Numbered from the stretch's first letter, positions 22,633 to 36,339 are shown. The stretch is DNA of 64,000 bases from Gymnothorax reevesii (GCA_029721435.1 CM056583.1:72353120-72417119), one strand, 5' to 3'. Numbers and translations: made by a program. The notes: generated by a model from the letters alone, not told the origin.

Positions 22633-25600
22633 GCAGTGCACATAGTACATAAGCAGTTGACTTCTGTAGCTTTGATTGACAACTGTTCAGTTGATTCAGT
22701 TAATATCTGTTCAGTTATCAGCATTATTCACCATCATTCATCAGAAATTATAGTTATATTCGCTCCAGTTTTAGACTGGAAGAGGGTCGTTAACTTTTGG
22801 TTGTAGTTTTCAAGGCAAGTTGGCAGCCTTTTGGTTTGCCTGTCTCTGGGAAAACCTGTGACCCAACTAGAAGTCCACTTAAACAATGAAATAGCCTTGA
22901 AGTTGTTATTTTACAAAGGATGCCAACTAATGATAAAAAGAGAAAAACAAGTAACATGCAGACACCACATGAGTGAACCACTGAAAAACAAGTAAGAAGC
23001 AGACATTACGTTACTGAATCATTGGAGCGTGAGAAGGCAGCAAGACCATATTTGGAAGATATTTCCTGTGATAAAGGTATAAAAACTGGGTGTGAAAAGC
23101 AGATTTCAGTTCTTTTTGCGCAAAAAGAGCTCGGCTTTATATTCGTCAACATGCCATCATAAAGCCTAATTTTCTGAAGAATCTGTCTCTCTCCAATTGT
23201 TCAAGGATGGGGGAACCTCATGATATGAAAATATGTCTGAATGAAAACCACAGCAACTTCACCGGATGCTGCAGTATCCAGCGGCATAGATCTGTAACTC
23301 GCAGCACTGACCTTCATGTAACTACCCTCTACTCCTTCACACTTACTGCATTCATTTTCTGCCATTGATCAGCCTGTGTACTACCTTTAGTGTGGCTTCA
23401 TTTCACACTATTCAAGAAAGTGAGAATATTTTCTGCACTGGACTTCCTAATGGCACCAGTTAATAACAACCCATGTCCATCGTATTACAATGACATACAC
23501 ATGACAAATCCATACAAATTACAGAACCTTCAGAAAAAAGCACCAACCCCATACAAATGATATATACTGATAAAATAACACTGCATTAACGCTGCATTAT
23601 TGGAACACTGTTTCTTCGGTTTATTGTAGCTTTAATAGCTTTCGTTTTATTTTTAAATTCTCTTAGGCGGGCAAGCAGTCGGGGGAGGGGGGGTGACTGC
23701 ACACAAATTTACACAGCCTTCTCATGCTCATGAGATCATATTATGTGAAAATTTTGGAATTTTGGCCATATTATAGCCATGAGTCTACATGATTGTAAAG
23801 ATAGGGCCCCCTCAAGAAGTCAGCCAACCGCTGTGCATTTTATCGTTAATCTTATAAGTTTTTTTTTTTTTTTTTTTAAACAATCTAAACCTTATTTTGT
23901 CTGTTTTACCCTCAGTGCAACTTTTTAGCCACTGAGCTGCAGTGAATTTCAGACGCGAGTCAGATCCACATTTTTTGGAGCCCATTTCTGTGTGACGTTT
24001 CCAATTCTGACCCTCGAAACTGGTCGTCAGCTGAAAAGCACAGACAAGAAACTGTGCCACACAAATAACACTAACTGCACATCTGGCCAAAAGCTGAATC
24101 CGACAAAGAAAAAAAAAAAAAAAAAAAAAAACAGCAGACCTCAGGGATAAAGACTCCTCCAATGTGAACGAGAGGACTTGCATTCCTGGCCCAGCAGAGC
24201 AGACACATAATCATTACACAGGAAGTAATCAAATGTCAAAGAACAAAATGTCTACAGCATATAGTAACGAAAATTTTTCAAGCAATTAAATCCTCACACC
24301 GAGTGTGTTGCAGACTACATGTAGCATCAGTGCATCTTGAAAGGTCCTCCTTGTGGGAAAACACTGGCTGCATGCCTCAGCACATTCACACAGTTTTTAA
24401 TGCTGATCTTTTTCTGACTTGGCTCGCATAAAGGGTGTAAATTATTTCCCATCATGCTCAATGTGAGAAGCAGACCCTTTCTGGTGTCTTCCCTCAATAA
24501 TCTGCAGAAGTGAGGAGTTGTTGCTTCATGCAACAGAATCAAAAAGCAAAACATCAAAGATGTTGCCTGGATTTCAGCTCCACAAAAAGGCAGAATTCAC
24601 AAAATACTGACACTTAACTGACCTTCCTCACATGACCGTGAAGGAAGTGGTTCTCAACTTTGTGACAGTAAGCATTATTACAAATTGTTTTTCTGAAGTC
24701 AAACAGATGCCTTTAATTCAGTTGTCCTACTTTTTTCACATGCCTTTTGATTTATGAGTCTAGTGAGAGAATTCTCACTGAACTGCATTTAGTTCATTGA
24801 CAACTGATGATGTTCCTGCCGTCCATGTAGTGGTTCCACATACTGATTAACTCCAGATATAATCAGACACATTGCCAAACCCTTTATATATAATTACTCC
24901 GTTTGAAAACAAATACAATTTCTGCGCCATATTTTACATTCCTCATTACAGAGATAAATTTGATGCACCATCCCCCTGATAAATCCTCTGGCTCAGTGGA
25001 GTGACTCTGCGTGCCTTATCTCTACAACAGCAAGGGGCCCAATAACTGCCAGCAGCCATCACTTATTGAAGTAATTAGGTGTAAACAAAACTGAGAGACA
25101 ATGGGACAGAAGAACTCGTGAATCATGCCAGGTGTATACAGAGAAGTATGCGCAATAAATGAATGATGGCACACTCAAAATTGAGGTTTTTTTTTTTCTT
25201 CCAGTTTTTAGCAGGGCTGCCCAAGGATATCTACAGTTCGGATGATTTTCACTCCAACCCCAACATAACAAATCTCATTCAACAGCTAGGCTCTACCTTG
25301 CCCTGCCAATTAGATGTCAGGTGTGCAAAATTTGGGTTGGAATGAAAACCCTCAGGTCAGGATCAGCCCTGTTTTACAGTATTTTTGGAAAAAAAAAGAC
25401 ATAAAAAGGTTTATAAATTGGATTTTGAGAGGTTATGGGAAGCCTATATTACCTAACTTGCGTTGCTATGGAGACACGTCTGCTAAGACAGTCCGTGACA
25501 GAAAAGTAGGTTAGATGAAATATTTATGAGTTTCCAGAGGCTGACTGAAGAGAGGCTGGTGGAACAATGCCTCTCTCAACCACAACTGCCCTTTATGAAA

Positions 25601-26929
25601 AACATTTCCACACACTCCGATGAGAACAAACAGAACGAAAGACACATAAAACACCTACAACCGATTACCCTTCCACAAAAGCATCTTATTCTTTTTCATC
25701 AAAGCCTATAAAATGGATGCCACCACATGGAATAAAATACAATCACTGAAAAAATGATGCGTGCACTCTCTCTCCATCCAGTTCAGTGCTCTTTACCCTA
25801 CAAGGTGTAAGACGACATATCATGCGCTGAAAATGTTTTTAGCTCATCTAGAATTTTGGGGCAAAAAAACTGCTAGTGTAAAGGTCAATGCCTTCACACT
25901 AGAGCTGTAGACTGTAAGGAGGATGCACTGAAGTCCATATGCCACGTATTCATGAGCAATGGTGTGCATGTGGGTTTGCAAATAAATGAAGCTGGAGAGC
26001 ACACAATGCATTAGAGAGTAAACATTTGTAAGAAGTCTTATCAGAATCATGCTTCAGTTGAGCGATAACAACTTTGTGCTGCCACTAGCTCATAATGAAT
26101 GAGGTAATGTGTGAAAAACAGCTCTAGTAATCACAACCAACTCAAGACCAGGACTACTTCAAAGGAATGAGGGCTCACAAAAGGTAAGGACACCAGAAAC
26201 ACAGATCTTGAAGCAGGAACGCCAAGTTAGCTGGATAACTGTCCTGAATGGAAACAAGAACAAACTTAAATACAATCCGTGTTCCAGTCTTGAGAGCTTT
26301 TCTCCAGCAATCCTGCTTTCTCACAAGCAATTTAGTCACTGGGCAGGTAAAAAAAATGGAGCCTTCTGGTCAGTCAAGTGTTAGATTTCCTCCCCGGCTG
26401 TCTACATAAATTGTCTCAACTCTGACAAAAACGATGACAGACAGCAATGTTCCCACGCTGTCCGCGGCTTTCATTGCAAAGCACTAAAGATGCGCTGAAG
26501 ATCTATGATGTCTGATGGCAACATTTTTCAAAACTCTGGAAGTATAGGGGAAAAAAAAAGAATTACATTTCTTGGTCAAAAAGTTTGAAATAGGACGATT
26601 CATAATGATGCAATGCAATAGCGTATAGAGTGACTTCAAAATTGAAAGTTAAACAGAAAACGTGGGATAGAAATTAAAAGGTGAAAAAAGAGGAGCTTAG
26701 TTTTGCAATCCGTGATTCTATCTGATGTCAGCTACAGGCCGTTACCGCAGTCATTTCCTCTGACCAGTCAAAAAATACCTCCCCAATACCTCCATTAAAA
26801 AAAAAAATAAAAAAAAAAATCCACAACCATGTCCAAAAAATTCTCAGTTTCCCCTTTATGAATTCTCTGACTAAACAAACAACACCACCTCTAAAGTCAA
26901 TCAAAGCAATGGCCCTCAGCAATGAACCC

Positions 26930-27205
26930 CCGGCCACCTGAGTGACGTACTCCTAGCCTGTGTGCCCAACTGATCGATGGATCAAATCCAATGCGTTTCA
27001 ATTCCCACGTTCCTCAATCATGAGCTGTGAATCCCCGGGTGGGGGACACGACTGTAGCAGGGGGATGGGAACCACAGAGGGGCTGCAGACACAGCTCATA
27101 CTGAGCGACCTGCCCACCCCCACAGAGAGGGGGCTTCAGCAGCCTGGGGACCAGCGAAGGCTGGCGGTGCTTCGCCCACCGTTCAGGGCTCTCATTCTTC
27201 TCTAG
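26930..27205. other. GC-rich island in wdfy3 intron 1, function unknown
   Basis: Contains ccccgggtgggggacacgac and cccacagagagggggcttca in an otherwise AT-rich intron. A plus-strand open frame spans it but has no recognisable domain. Could be a repeat fragment, a regulatory element or an unrecognised 5' exon. Confidence 0.25.
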
Positions 27206-28984
27206 TTTCAGGCCACATTAACCAAGGGAAGAAATTTACAACAAACAAAGCACTTGGCTTTCAGTTCTCAGTGAACTTGGGCAAAATTTGTAAAAAAATA
27301 GCTGTGTTTCCGGTTTCCCGACCCTACCCATGTCAGTAGGGCTGACCCTAAACACTTCTCTAGATTTCAAACTTAAAATAAAATGAAATGGAGACTGTGT
27401 TTCCAAAGACGCAAGATATCCATTTTACTCATTGATTAAATCAGCTTTCTCTACGTTGGCGCCAATTGTATTTTAAAGAAAAACACCATCTTCGAACATG
27501 AAAAAAGACAACTAATAGTATGAATTTCTAAAAACTGATTTTTGCACCATGTGTAAGAAGCACAGGGCCATTGCTCCATGGTATTATCTCAATTTTTTTT
27601 TAAATTTTGGCACTTATTGCGTTTTGGAAACAAACTCTAAATAAAACCGACCCCTAATGTCTAGCGTGATGTCACTGATTGCTCGCATCACTTTTTTTCC
27701 TTGCGCGCAGGTTTAGCGGTTTTGCGGTCCGTCGGTATTCTCCAGCAGAGTCCTCTTGCGAAGCTCCACACAGAAGCCCACGGGAATGTTAGCGAGCAGC
27801 TTGCCTATTTGTCGTTAGATTTCAAGATGAGAGTTCGCAAGAAAAGTCTTAACCAATCAGAATTCCGTATACAGCCAATGAAAAAATACATACTGCTGTG
27901 ATGGGAAAAAAAAAGACAGATCATCTACATACCCTAAAAATTGGTGTAATAAGAAACAAACCTATTACTTCATTTGGCCTTCAGAGTACAGCCATGTTGA
28001 AGCAAAATAAAATGACAGAGAATCCTACCAAGTTACATTATGGTAAATCACAGTAGAGAAGAACTGCAGAACATTAAAAAATAAGTCCACAAACTACTTT
28101 AGCAAGATAGTCCCACTGATTATCCAGAGCCTGTCTGTCATAATTACAGAATAAACCTGTCCAAGTCAAAGCTTCTGTAAATAAAGCCCTGAATCAGTAG
28201 AGCCAGTCGTTCTTCAGGCAGCGGCCTGAGGGACACTGGCAGTAACACCATTAGCCAGCCAACAATTCCCCCACCGTTTTCACAGGACCCTGCATTGTTC
28301 TGCCTGATCTCCGCTCCTCCCCCGAGACAGACACAAAGGGACACGGTTTCACTCCTGGAATTACAGTACGCCACTGTAGTGCAAGGGCTGTATAGTACTT
28401 GAAAAACTTTCCTTTCACGCCACAATGTGAGTAAAGACAGCGTTCAGCTCAGTGAATGCACCATATAAGGAATGGCAGGGGTGTATGATACTGACCATAC
28501 AACATGTAAATGAAGCGCAAACACTTCTTGAATTAAACGCAAACACAAATCATAGATAGCTGCATTGTTTGTGATATGTGCCCAGGTATTTGGATAAGGT
28601 GATGATTTATGTGATCAGATAAACGGAAGGAATAGAAAGTGACAAACATCAGATAAAATATTGTGCAAGAGGTTAAGGAAACTGCAATCTTCAGGCAGTC
28701 ATGCATGATGAAGCTGGAAAATACAGTAAGGACATCACACCAGGCTATGAAATTAAGAACTACTTGAGCCTGTGTATTAAAACAGAAGATGGGTCCAAGA
28801 TTCAGGGCTTAAATTTAGACACACGTTTAACATCAGTAAATATTATGTTGATTTTGAATGAATTATCTTAAGGCTTCAAGGTTTGAAATTTAGCCCAGTT
28901 TTATGACACTAAACAGGACTATACTCAATGCCTGCTGAACACAGAGTTCGCTTTACCATGACACTCCTTCATGCATAAAAACAA

Positions 28985-29490
28985 TTACAACCCTAAATCA
29001 GAAAGAGTTGGGACAGTACAGAAAATAAACCACACATATAAACCAAAAGCAGTTTTTTTTTTTAATTTACTATGACTTGTATTTCATCATCGACAGTACA
29101 AAGACAGGAAATTTAATGTTTTGTCTGCTCAACTTAATTTTATTTGTAAATGCATCCATTCAAACCTTATTCCAAAATTGAATTGAACTTATTCCCAAAG
29201 TTGGGAAGGGGGCAATTTAGTACTTCCAGTAATGAGGTAAAAAATCTGAATACAACTGATGTCCACACTTGCTGATCAGCAAGTGCTTGCAATCATGATT
29301 TGGTACTAAAGTAGCATCCAGGAAATGCCTAGTGCTAGTCCTTCAGAGACGGGCCGAGGATTGCCAATTTTCACAGAAATGCATGAAAAAATCATCAAAA
29401 TGTTTCCAGCCTCAGAGAAAAACAGGAAAGGATTTAGTAATTTCTGCTTCGTCAGACCCCGTCTGTGCCAATGCTCATTGACCATGAGCA
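28985..29490 (+). mobile_element. Tc1-like transposon fragment (family 2), 5' part only
   Basis: Starts with the terminal-repeat-like ttacaaccctaaatcagaaa and agttgggaca. It then follows the same order of landmarks as the copy at 43.87 kb (agcatccagga, cttcag, a glycine-rich stretch, atgaaaaaatcatcaaaatg). No transposase domain remains. Orientation is from the match to the 43.87 kb copy. Confidence 0.5.
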
Positions 29491-30241
29491 GTTTCAGATT
29501 TATTGGCCAACCAACCGAGGGAACAAATGGATTCAGACAGACAAATAGAGTTCTCATAATTTAGCAGGATTAATGCAGTTGCATTTCAAATAATGTCCTG
29601 TTGTATTGTTTTCTGCAGAATACTGGTCAATTACAAATTACAAATCACTGCTTTCAGTCTTCATTTTAATTTTACATCGTCTCTAAACTTCTTTCTGACT
29701 TCGGATTGAAGTTTTTAATCCTGTGCTTGACAGCATCATACTTTTCTTTGCAGAGATGGAACAGTGAAATGCAAAAGGAAAGTCCTATCAGGAAACTCCA
29801 CAGTGAACGAGGATATCTGTCTTGGAATATTCTCAGTCACCCAGCCAAACCTTTTAATATCGGCCAATATTGTTTAATATTACTTACACCTCTTCACATA
29901 AAAAAAAATGCAAATAAAGGGTCTTCATCATTGTTCATGAATTATCTGATCTAAAAACATCTCCAGGCATAATGCAGCATGCAGCTGTTTTGATCACATT
30001 GGACAGTGGGTCTGCTTTTTTAGCTTAGTGCGGGGTCCGTGCCATTCTCTAAGTGAGGAGCCAGTTGCAACAACAAACAGAAAAAGAGAACTAACAATGC
30101 TCTGTTAACCTTCTCATGACAACAGGCAACATCTTCAAAGACGGATTCAGCATGAAGTCATTGTAAAATATCAACCTGGCAAATTAAGTGGAGGTAGGAG
30201 GACTCACGAGCCGTAAGCACCAAGCCTGAAGGATGGACTAA

Positions 30242-30541
30242 CCCCTGCGAATCGTGACCGCGGTTGACCTTGGTAGACCTCGGTTCACCATGGTCAAAGC
30301 ATGGCTAAAAATGGCCGACCATGGTTGAAGCACGGTTGCACCCGCTTGGGGAGTTTTTGCACCGTGGTTAACCATTTTTAACCATGCTTTAACTATGGTT
30401 GACCATGTTGAACCGAGGTCAACCAAGGTCAACCATGGTGTTCCATTTAACAAAAATGTCGAAACCATGGTTTGACCAGGACAGACCATGGTACTTGAAC
30501 CAGGGTCAACCATGGTCATCCACGGTCATGGTTCGCAGGGG
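30242..30541. mobile_element. 300-bp foldback (palindromic) element built of ACCATGG-like repeats
   Basis: The ends are inverted repeats: cccctgcgaatcgtgaccg at 30242-30260 pairs with cggtcatggttcgcagggg at 30523-30541 (17 of 19). Inside, a second inverted pair lies at about 30,258-30,316 and 30,371-30,440, full of gaccatgg, gaccttgg and gacctcgg variants. No open frame of interest and no clear target-site duplication. It looks like a non-autonomous foldback DNA element. Confidence 0.75.
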
Positions 30542-30984
30542 AAATGCCATGAGTAATAAAACCCTGTGAAGGAGGCTCCACAATAACGTAATGATTAGTG
30601 GATGCAGAGAAGTATCCCCAATTTTTTCTTCCATTCCTGCATAATTGCTGCACTACAGGGTTTTGAATATCCATGTAACATGCAGTATGAAAGAAAGGAG
30701 AACATGAGAAGGCAAAAATATAGGTTTTTTTATCAATAATTATGATCATTATTAATAATATTTTCTATTGAAGGACAAAGGTTACTCAAAAGCCTTATCC
30801 TTCATTTGAAAGTAATTGCTGCCTCAACTTAATTACTGGTCTTGCCATCATTTACCTGCAACAACTACAACCAAACAATAACGGAAGATCAGTCTTTCAC
30901 ATGTCCTTTGGGTTCATTCTTCTGAGCAGAATTGGTTTAATCCAGGACTACTGGAGGGTTTCAGGAGACATGACGGCAAACTGG

Positions 30985-31363
30985 GTAGCACTATCACCTC
31001 ACAGCAGGGTCACAGGTACAAATCTGGCCTGGGGCCTATCTGTGCGGAGTTTGCATGCGCTCCTTGTGGTCGTGTGGGTTTCCGCCGGGTACTCCAGTTT
31101 CCTCCCACAGCCCAAACGACATGCACTACAGAGTAAAACGAGACTCAAAACTGCCCATAAGCATAAGTGTGTGAGTGAATGGAGTGTGAAGCCTGTGAAG
31201 GATAAGTAGACTGTCCATGGTGTGTTCCCGCCTCTCGCCTTCCGCTTCCTGCCTCCCACCCATCAAATGCTGGGATAGGATCCAGCTGTCAAACTACCCT
31301 GCCCCAGAAGAAGGAAGTGGGTAAGATGATGCGATGGATGGCTGGATGGATGGATGGATGGAT
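30985..31363 (+). mobile_element. tRNA-derived SINE of the DANA/mermaid type
   Basis: Reads tagcactatcacctcacagc, then the signature gtgcggagtttgcatgcgct, gtgggtttccgccgggtact, ccagtttcctcccacagccc, then gggataggatccagct, and ends in (GGAT)n at about 31,340-31,363. This order is that of the abundant fish SINEs with a tRNA-like head and a GGAT tail. The head is degenerate. Confidence 0.8.
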
Positions 31364-32264
31364 GCCCATTTCAGTTCCAGCTACAGTAATTCAATTGAGG
31401 ATAAGTAAGGTACTTGACCAGGACGCTCCAAAATCTCATGTCAGTTGCTTTACAGCCACTCAGAGGTAGACTTGTTCTTATACCTTGAACAGTTTACGTG
31501 CTACATAATGAAACGGTACTTGGGCAGGAAACCAGACTGATTATGACACACAGCAGTCCCAGAACATCACACTTCCACCTCAGTGTTTGGCTGTTGGTAC
31601 GATGATCCTGCAGTGGAATGCCGTGTTAGGTTTATGCTAGATGTAACAGGACCCATGTCTTCGAAAAAGTTCCATTTTTGACTCATCAGTCTGCAAAACA
31701 TTATCCCAAAAGGTCAAGAGTTTTTTTTTTTTCTCCTAAATGGGTCATACATTAAACAAACTTAGCACTGTCAATAGAAATTTCACAAAACAAAAAACAT
31801 GTCCAAGTCAAATAGGCTTTCATAGAAGTCCAGAAATTGGTACACATGAAATGACATAATTTTACAACCGCTTGCGCAAAATGTTTCAGGACCAAAAAAA
31901 AGAAAATTCTATCCATGTGAATCTTTGGAGAAAGTGTTAAAGTTTTGTAATAGTATCCAAAACATAAATCCAAAAGTAGTATCCAAACACAAATCCAAAA
32001 AAATAAAATTTTATGCAGTACCTTATTTAATATTAGTTTCCCATTGATCGCCCTATCAAAGGATTTTTTCTTCCCGTCAAGAGATTTTCTTCTCAGAGAG
32101 GTTTAGCCAAAACTTTTTGATTTCATTGGTGTCCCAACTTGTAGGTTCCGTTCACATCATGCAAAGTCACTCAGGGAAAACTAACATCTCATTTATATAT
32201 GTAGATCTTAAATGGATGATATAGCCATAAATGTTCCTATTAGCCAGCTGTAGCAGTTTTAATT

Positions 32265-32420
32265 TCTTTTCGTCCCAGAGCTTCTGGGATCATGCGGCGA
32301 CGTTGGAGTTGGCGTCTGTGTTAACTCTGATCTTCTTCTGAAGGGATCGATGTGAAATTTGGTGGGAAGGTATATATGGATTTACGAATTCAAATTTGCT
32401 CGATTGATGGAAATCTGTCC
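32265..32420. repeat. Hairpin-ended dispersed repeat, copy at 32.3 kb (inverted)
   Basis: TCCCAGA (32273-32279) and TCTGGGA (32283-32289) form the stem. The tract gcggcgacgttggagttggc follows, so this copy runs opposite to the one at 50.8 kb (stem after a gacgcc-type tract). Confidence 0.45.
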
Positions 32421-34040
32421 ATAGGTGGCACTATATCAAACAAATGGTCATAACTCCATTTAAACCATTTGTCCGATCAACTTGCAATTTTGCATGCTTC
32501 GTTAGTCAGGATTGCTTTAAAAATCTACAAGAACAAAGTGATAAATGAAACAACATAGCCAACACAAGCCAATGAAACTTCTCTGGAGTGACAGTCTTAG
32601 AAGTGGTGTGGTAGTCCTTCCCAGACTGATCCACCTCAAAAACTTTCTTTCTCATCCGTTTTGGAATTCATTTTGAATGCAGCATATTTCTGAGATATTC
32701 ATTTAACCTAGTTACTTTTAATTTAAGTGGCATTTCGATTCAACAAGGCTGGCAATATTCAAGCCAGGGTGTGTTAAACCAGTAATCAATCCAATCTGGG
32801 TAATTGGCTGATAGATTATCTATGGGTAAAATTACCTTGTCACATACCCCCACTTAGTATGGAGTAACTTAGTTCCTTCAAGAAATGAAATTCTCTTTTT
32901 AAAACTGTATTTTGGATTATCTCAGGATGTCCATGTTTTACATAAAATCATGGAAGATCCAAAACAACTGAAGGAGACAAATATGCAAAAATAGAACAAA
33001 TTACAAGGGGGACAAATAATTCTCCACAACAGTGAATTTACTAATGGCCCAAGTGCTGGGGACCCCATTCCAAACTTCCATTAAAAGAGCCAGGGAACCT
33101 CACAGACTGATCACCTCATGCCATCGTACCATGACAACATGAGGCAGAGTATTACTTCACTCTAAAACAGCCCGCTCTTGTCAGGGTTTACCAACAGGGA
33201 AGATGATGTCATTGAGGCTAAACCACATGTCTTTAAAAATATCCAGGGTTACAAAATCTGACTTGATGAACAAGTGTTTTTCATTATTGGATGGAACATG
33301 AAATGCATATTAAGCTGACACAATGCACTAGGCAGCTCTGAGAGTTACGTAAGCAGTGCTCAAAATGCTACAAAACAAGAACAAAATAAATCTAGGGGAA
33401 CAAAGTTAATTCTGTGGACAACTGTCCACTGTTAACTCCCCTGTTCACGTCAAAACATGATGGCATCTTCTATTACAGAGCAAGTGAGCTGCAGGAATAT
33501 TTGCATTTTTTCAAATGTGTACGTAAATCCCCAGAAACTGATTTCTGTCGTAACTCAAAGTGAAGTAACTGCTTTGCTGCGCCATTGCTTCCTTAATGAA
33601 AGAGCATAAAAACAGAATTCTCAACAATGCACCGATGCGTCTCTTCAAGTCATTCATTTCGCTCGTCACAGCACCAGTTTTCACAACTTTTTTTCCCCTT
33701 GTGTTCAATATACAGAGCTCAAACAGGTTCAATTCAACTACAGTTACACACCACATATTTTTCATATCTTTTCATACTGTAAATTTCAGCCAGTGGTACT
33801 TAAAATATTTATGGGATGCCACCGCTTTAGCCATTCCCACTTGCCATTTGCGACAGCGTGAGGGGAATATGAGATTCACTTAAATGCAGTGGATTATAAT
33901 CCCAGTGCTGAACTAATTCCTTCTCCAGAATCACTTTCTGCACATTGTTCAACAGTGTGATTGTCAAATGCAATGCAGATAACAAGAGGAAAAAATAAAC
34001 AAAATGAAAAAAAGACAAGTGACGTCTTATCTGAGGGTGC

Positions 34041-34165
34041 TTATGAAAGAGACCTTTTGAAAGCAGGGAAAATACTGTACAGCAAACACACTAATTGTTG
34101 TAAAGCACTTTGATTGAAAGCGCTATATAAATAAATTTATTATTATTATTATTATTATTATTAAA
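34041..34165 (+). mobile_element. Retroposon 3' tail with (ATT)n
   Basis: gtaaagcactttgattgaaa followed by gcgctatataaataaattta and (TTA)n, the typical 3' end of a fish LINE/SINE lineage. The body upstream is not recognisable. Confidence 0.55.
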
Positions 34166-34756
34166 AACTTAATGCAAAGTGATAGTCTGAGTGACCAAGA
34201 ACACAAAAAAACTGCAACCAATTTGCACATTCTGCGCTGAAAGACACTCGTCAAAGTTGATTTTACAAAAAAAAAACGACAAGAAAAACACCTCATTTTT
34301 TAGTCAAATTGAAACAAGCGTTTGAGCCATATATACTGCAGTACATTTCACTACTTCGCGAGTGGGAAAATCAGTAGAGCAACTTCATAGCCAAATACTT
34401 TAAATGGTATACAAATAACAGAGTCAACAGCCGCCCTAGACTGAATCCAGCCAAGGAGCCTTTTTTGTACCTGCAGCTCTCCTGATGTCCCCTCAGCATC
34501 TTAAAATTGGAGTCCCCTTTTGAAGCAAGATCCCAAAAAAGCCACCTCCAGTATTCTGCTTTCAACAATATTGCTATCAGTGCACGGTGCCAGGACCCTG
34601 GGCCTTCTCCAAGACTACCAGGAGACCATTGTGTCACCGTGCGAGGCGGACAGTAAAAGCTGGCATGGCTGAGAGCTCAATGGTCAGCTCCAGTGCATGT
34701 GAATAACAAGTGTGCAGTCACTCTTACAATGGGAGATACCATCACAGCTATCTTTT

Positions 34757-34774
34757 GGGGGAGGGGGGGGGGGG
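34757..34774 (+). repeat. G-run (potential G-quadruplex)
   Basis: Eighteen bases with only one interruption (gggggaggggggggggg-type). On the wdfy3 transcript it is C-rich. Confidence 0.6.
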
Positions 34775-35177
34775 TTAGACGACAAGACACTCAGCCAGAG
34801 AGAATTACTTTTCCAATAAGAAGAAAGTCAGCTCCAACTCTTGCCATAGATTTTCATCTATTAATTTGAAAAAATATTCAGCATTAACCCCGTTTCACAA
34901 AATGGAATTACTGTGTCACCAGGATATCTGCATAGCTGCATTAGATAAAACCCGGAGACTCCCACCCCCGACCTGGAACATGGACCTCTGAGCAGTTTAA
35001 TAAGTGCAGTTATCCAGCCAACTGAGGCCTCGTCCACACAGAGACAAAGATTTTCGAAGACGGTCTTTTTTTTTTGTCGTTTCTAAAATATCTCCCGTCC
35101 ACACGGCATTGTTTCTATAAATATTTGTGTCCACAGAGAGATGCCTAAAATGACCCAAAACGCTGCAGTAAATATTT

Positions 35178-35320
35178 CAGGCCTGTGTGTGGCGCTGTCG
35201 CAATTCTACGGAATAGACCACAAACAAAGAAGAAGGCACATGCTTGCCGCTGCCTTCTCCGTTATTTGGTCAATTTCCGTAGAAACGCTACAGTGAGATA
35301 GAGCACCACACACAGGCCTG
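35178..35320. mobile_element. Foldback MITE-like palindrome
   Basis: Nested inverted repeats: caggcctgtgtgtgg (35178-35192) with its exact complement at 35306-35320; ttctacggaa (35204-35213) with ttccgtagaa (35275-35284); agaaggca (35231-35238) with tgccttct (35251-35258). The surrounding 35,027-35,425 carries gtccacac motifs on both sides and is probably the full element. It directly abuts a truncated Tc1-like copy. Confidence 0.65.
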
Positions 35321-35429
35321 GGGGCTGTGATGGGGGCTATCATGTCATCGTTTTCAAAATAACCCGCTTTGGTTGTCCACATGAAAACGCTGGCATGGTG
35401 TTTTTGGATTTTCACGGGCATCACGGGCA

Positions 35430-35987
35430 TCCAGTAAAGGTCTTAGGCCTTGTCCCTTACGCACAGATATTTTTCCAGTTTCTCTGAATCTTTTGATGAT
35501 GTTATGCACTGTCGATGATGAGACCTTCAAAGCCTTTGCAATCTGACATTGAGGAACATTGTTTTTAAAGTATTCCGCAATTTTTTTTACGCAAACCTTC
35601 GCAGGTTGGAGAGCCTCTGGCCATCTTTACTTCTGAGAGACTCAGCCTCTCTCAGACATCCCTTTTATAGCCAATCATGTTACACACATGACAGTTAACT
35701 TAATTATTTGCTCGATATTCTTTCAGCTGATTCTCTTTTATATTAATTGCTTTTTTAGCCCTTTTTTTTTTTTGCCTGTGTCCAAACTTTTTTGAGACCT
35801 GTTGCAGCCGGAAAATTTGAAATAAGCTCATTTTGTGGATAAAAATGTAAAATGTCTCAGTTTTAACATTTGAAATGTTATCCATCTTCTGTTGTAAACA
35901 ACATATTGGCTCATGTGATCTGAGAGTCATTGCATTTTGATTTTATTCACAATTTGCACTTCGTCCTATTTCGGAATTGGGGTTGTA
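35430..35987 (-). mobile_element. Truncated Tc1-like transposon (family 1), 5' half
   Basis: The minus strand starts with terminal repeat tacaaccccaattccgaaat near 35,986, has an ATG at 35,624 (MARGSPTCEG...), and reaches the helix-turn-helix motif STVHNIIKRFRETGK before ending abruptly at CTGGATGCCCGTGAT. Same family as 5466-6724, where the coding relic reads through this point. A second GCCCGTGA directly follows the break, next to the foldback element. Confidence 0.8.
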
Positions 35988-36339
35988 CATATCAGAACTG
36001 TCTAAATAGGGGTCAGGCATTTTTTGATAATTAGACTCCTTTGCATCAATAAAATTTACTAACACTAATTCTTGTAAACTGACTGTCAAATTAAAAATTT
36101 GTATTCCATGCTATGTTAATAGAATTATTGATTCCTAAATGCAGCAAGGAGCCCAACAATGTTGTCTGTCCAGTGTGTGTCCAGTGACATCCGGAGTTGG
36201 AACAGTTCGGAGAGTTATTGAATGGCACCCAGCATTTTTCAGAAGAAGTCCATGTTAATGCTTGTGTCCTCTTGATTCACTTCATGAATAACAATAGCAA
36301 TAATCAGAAATTATTGATCAACTAGAAGAGCACTCAGAG

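Noticed and set aside
30901..31209. 102-codon plus-strand frame
   Set aside because: It lies over the SINE and follows its tRNA-like and conserved body sequence.
33511..33883. Opposing frames of 84 and 95 codons
   Set aside because: Frames on both strands over the same AT-rich sequence, with no domain I recognise and no splice context.
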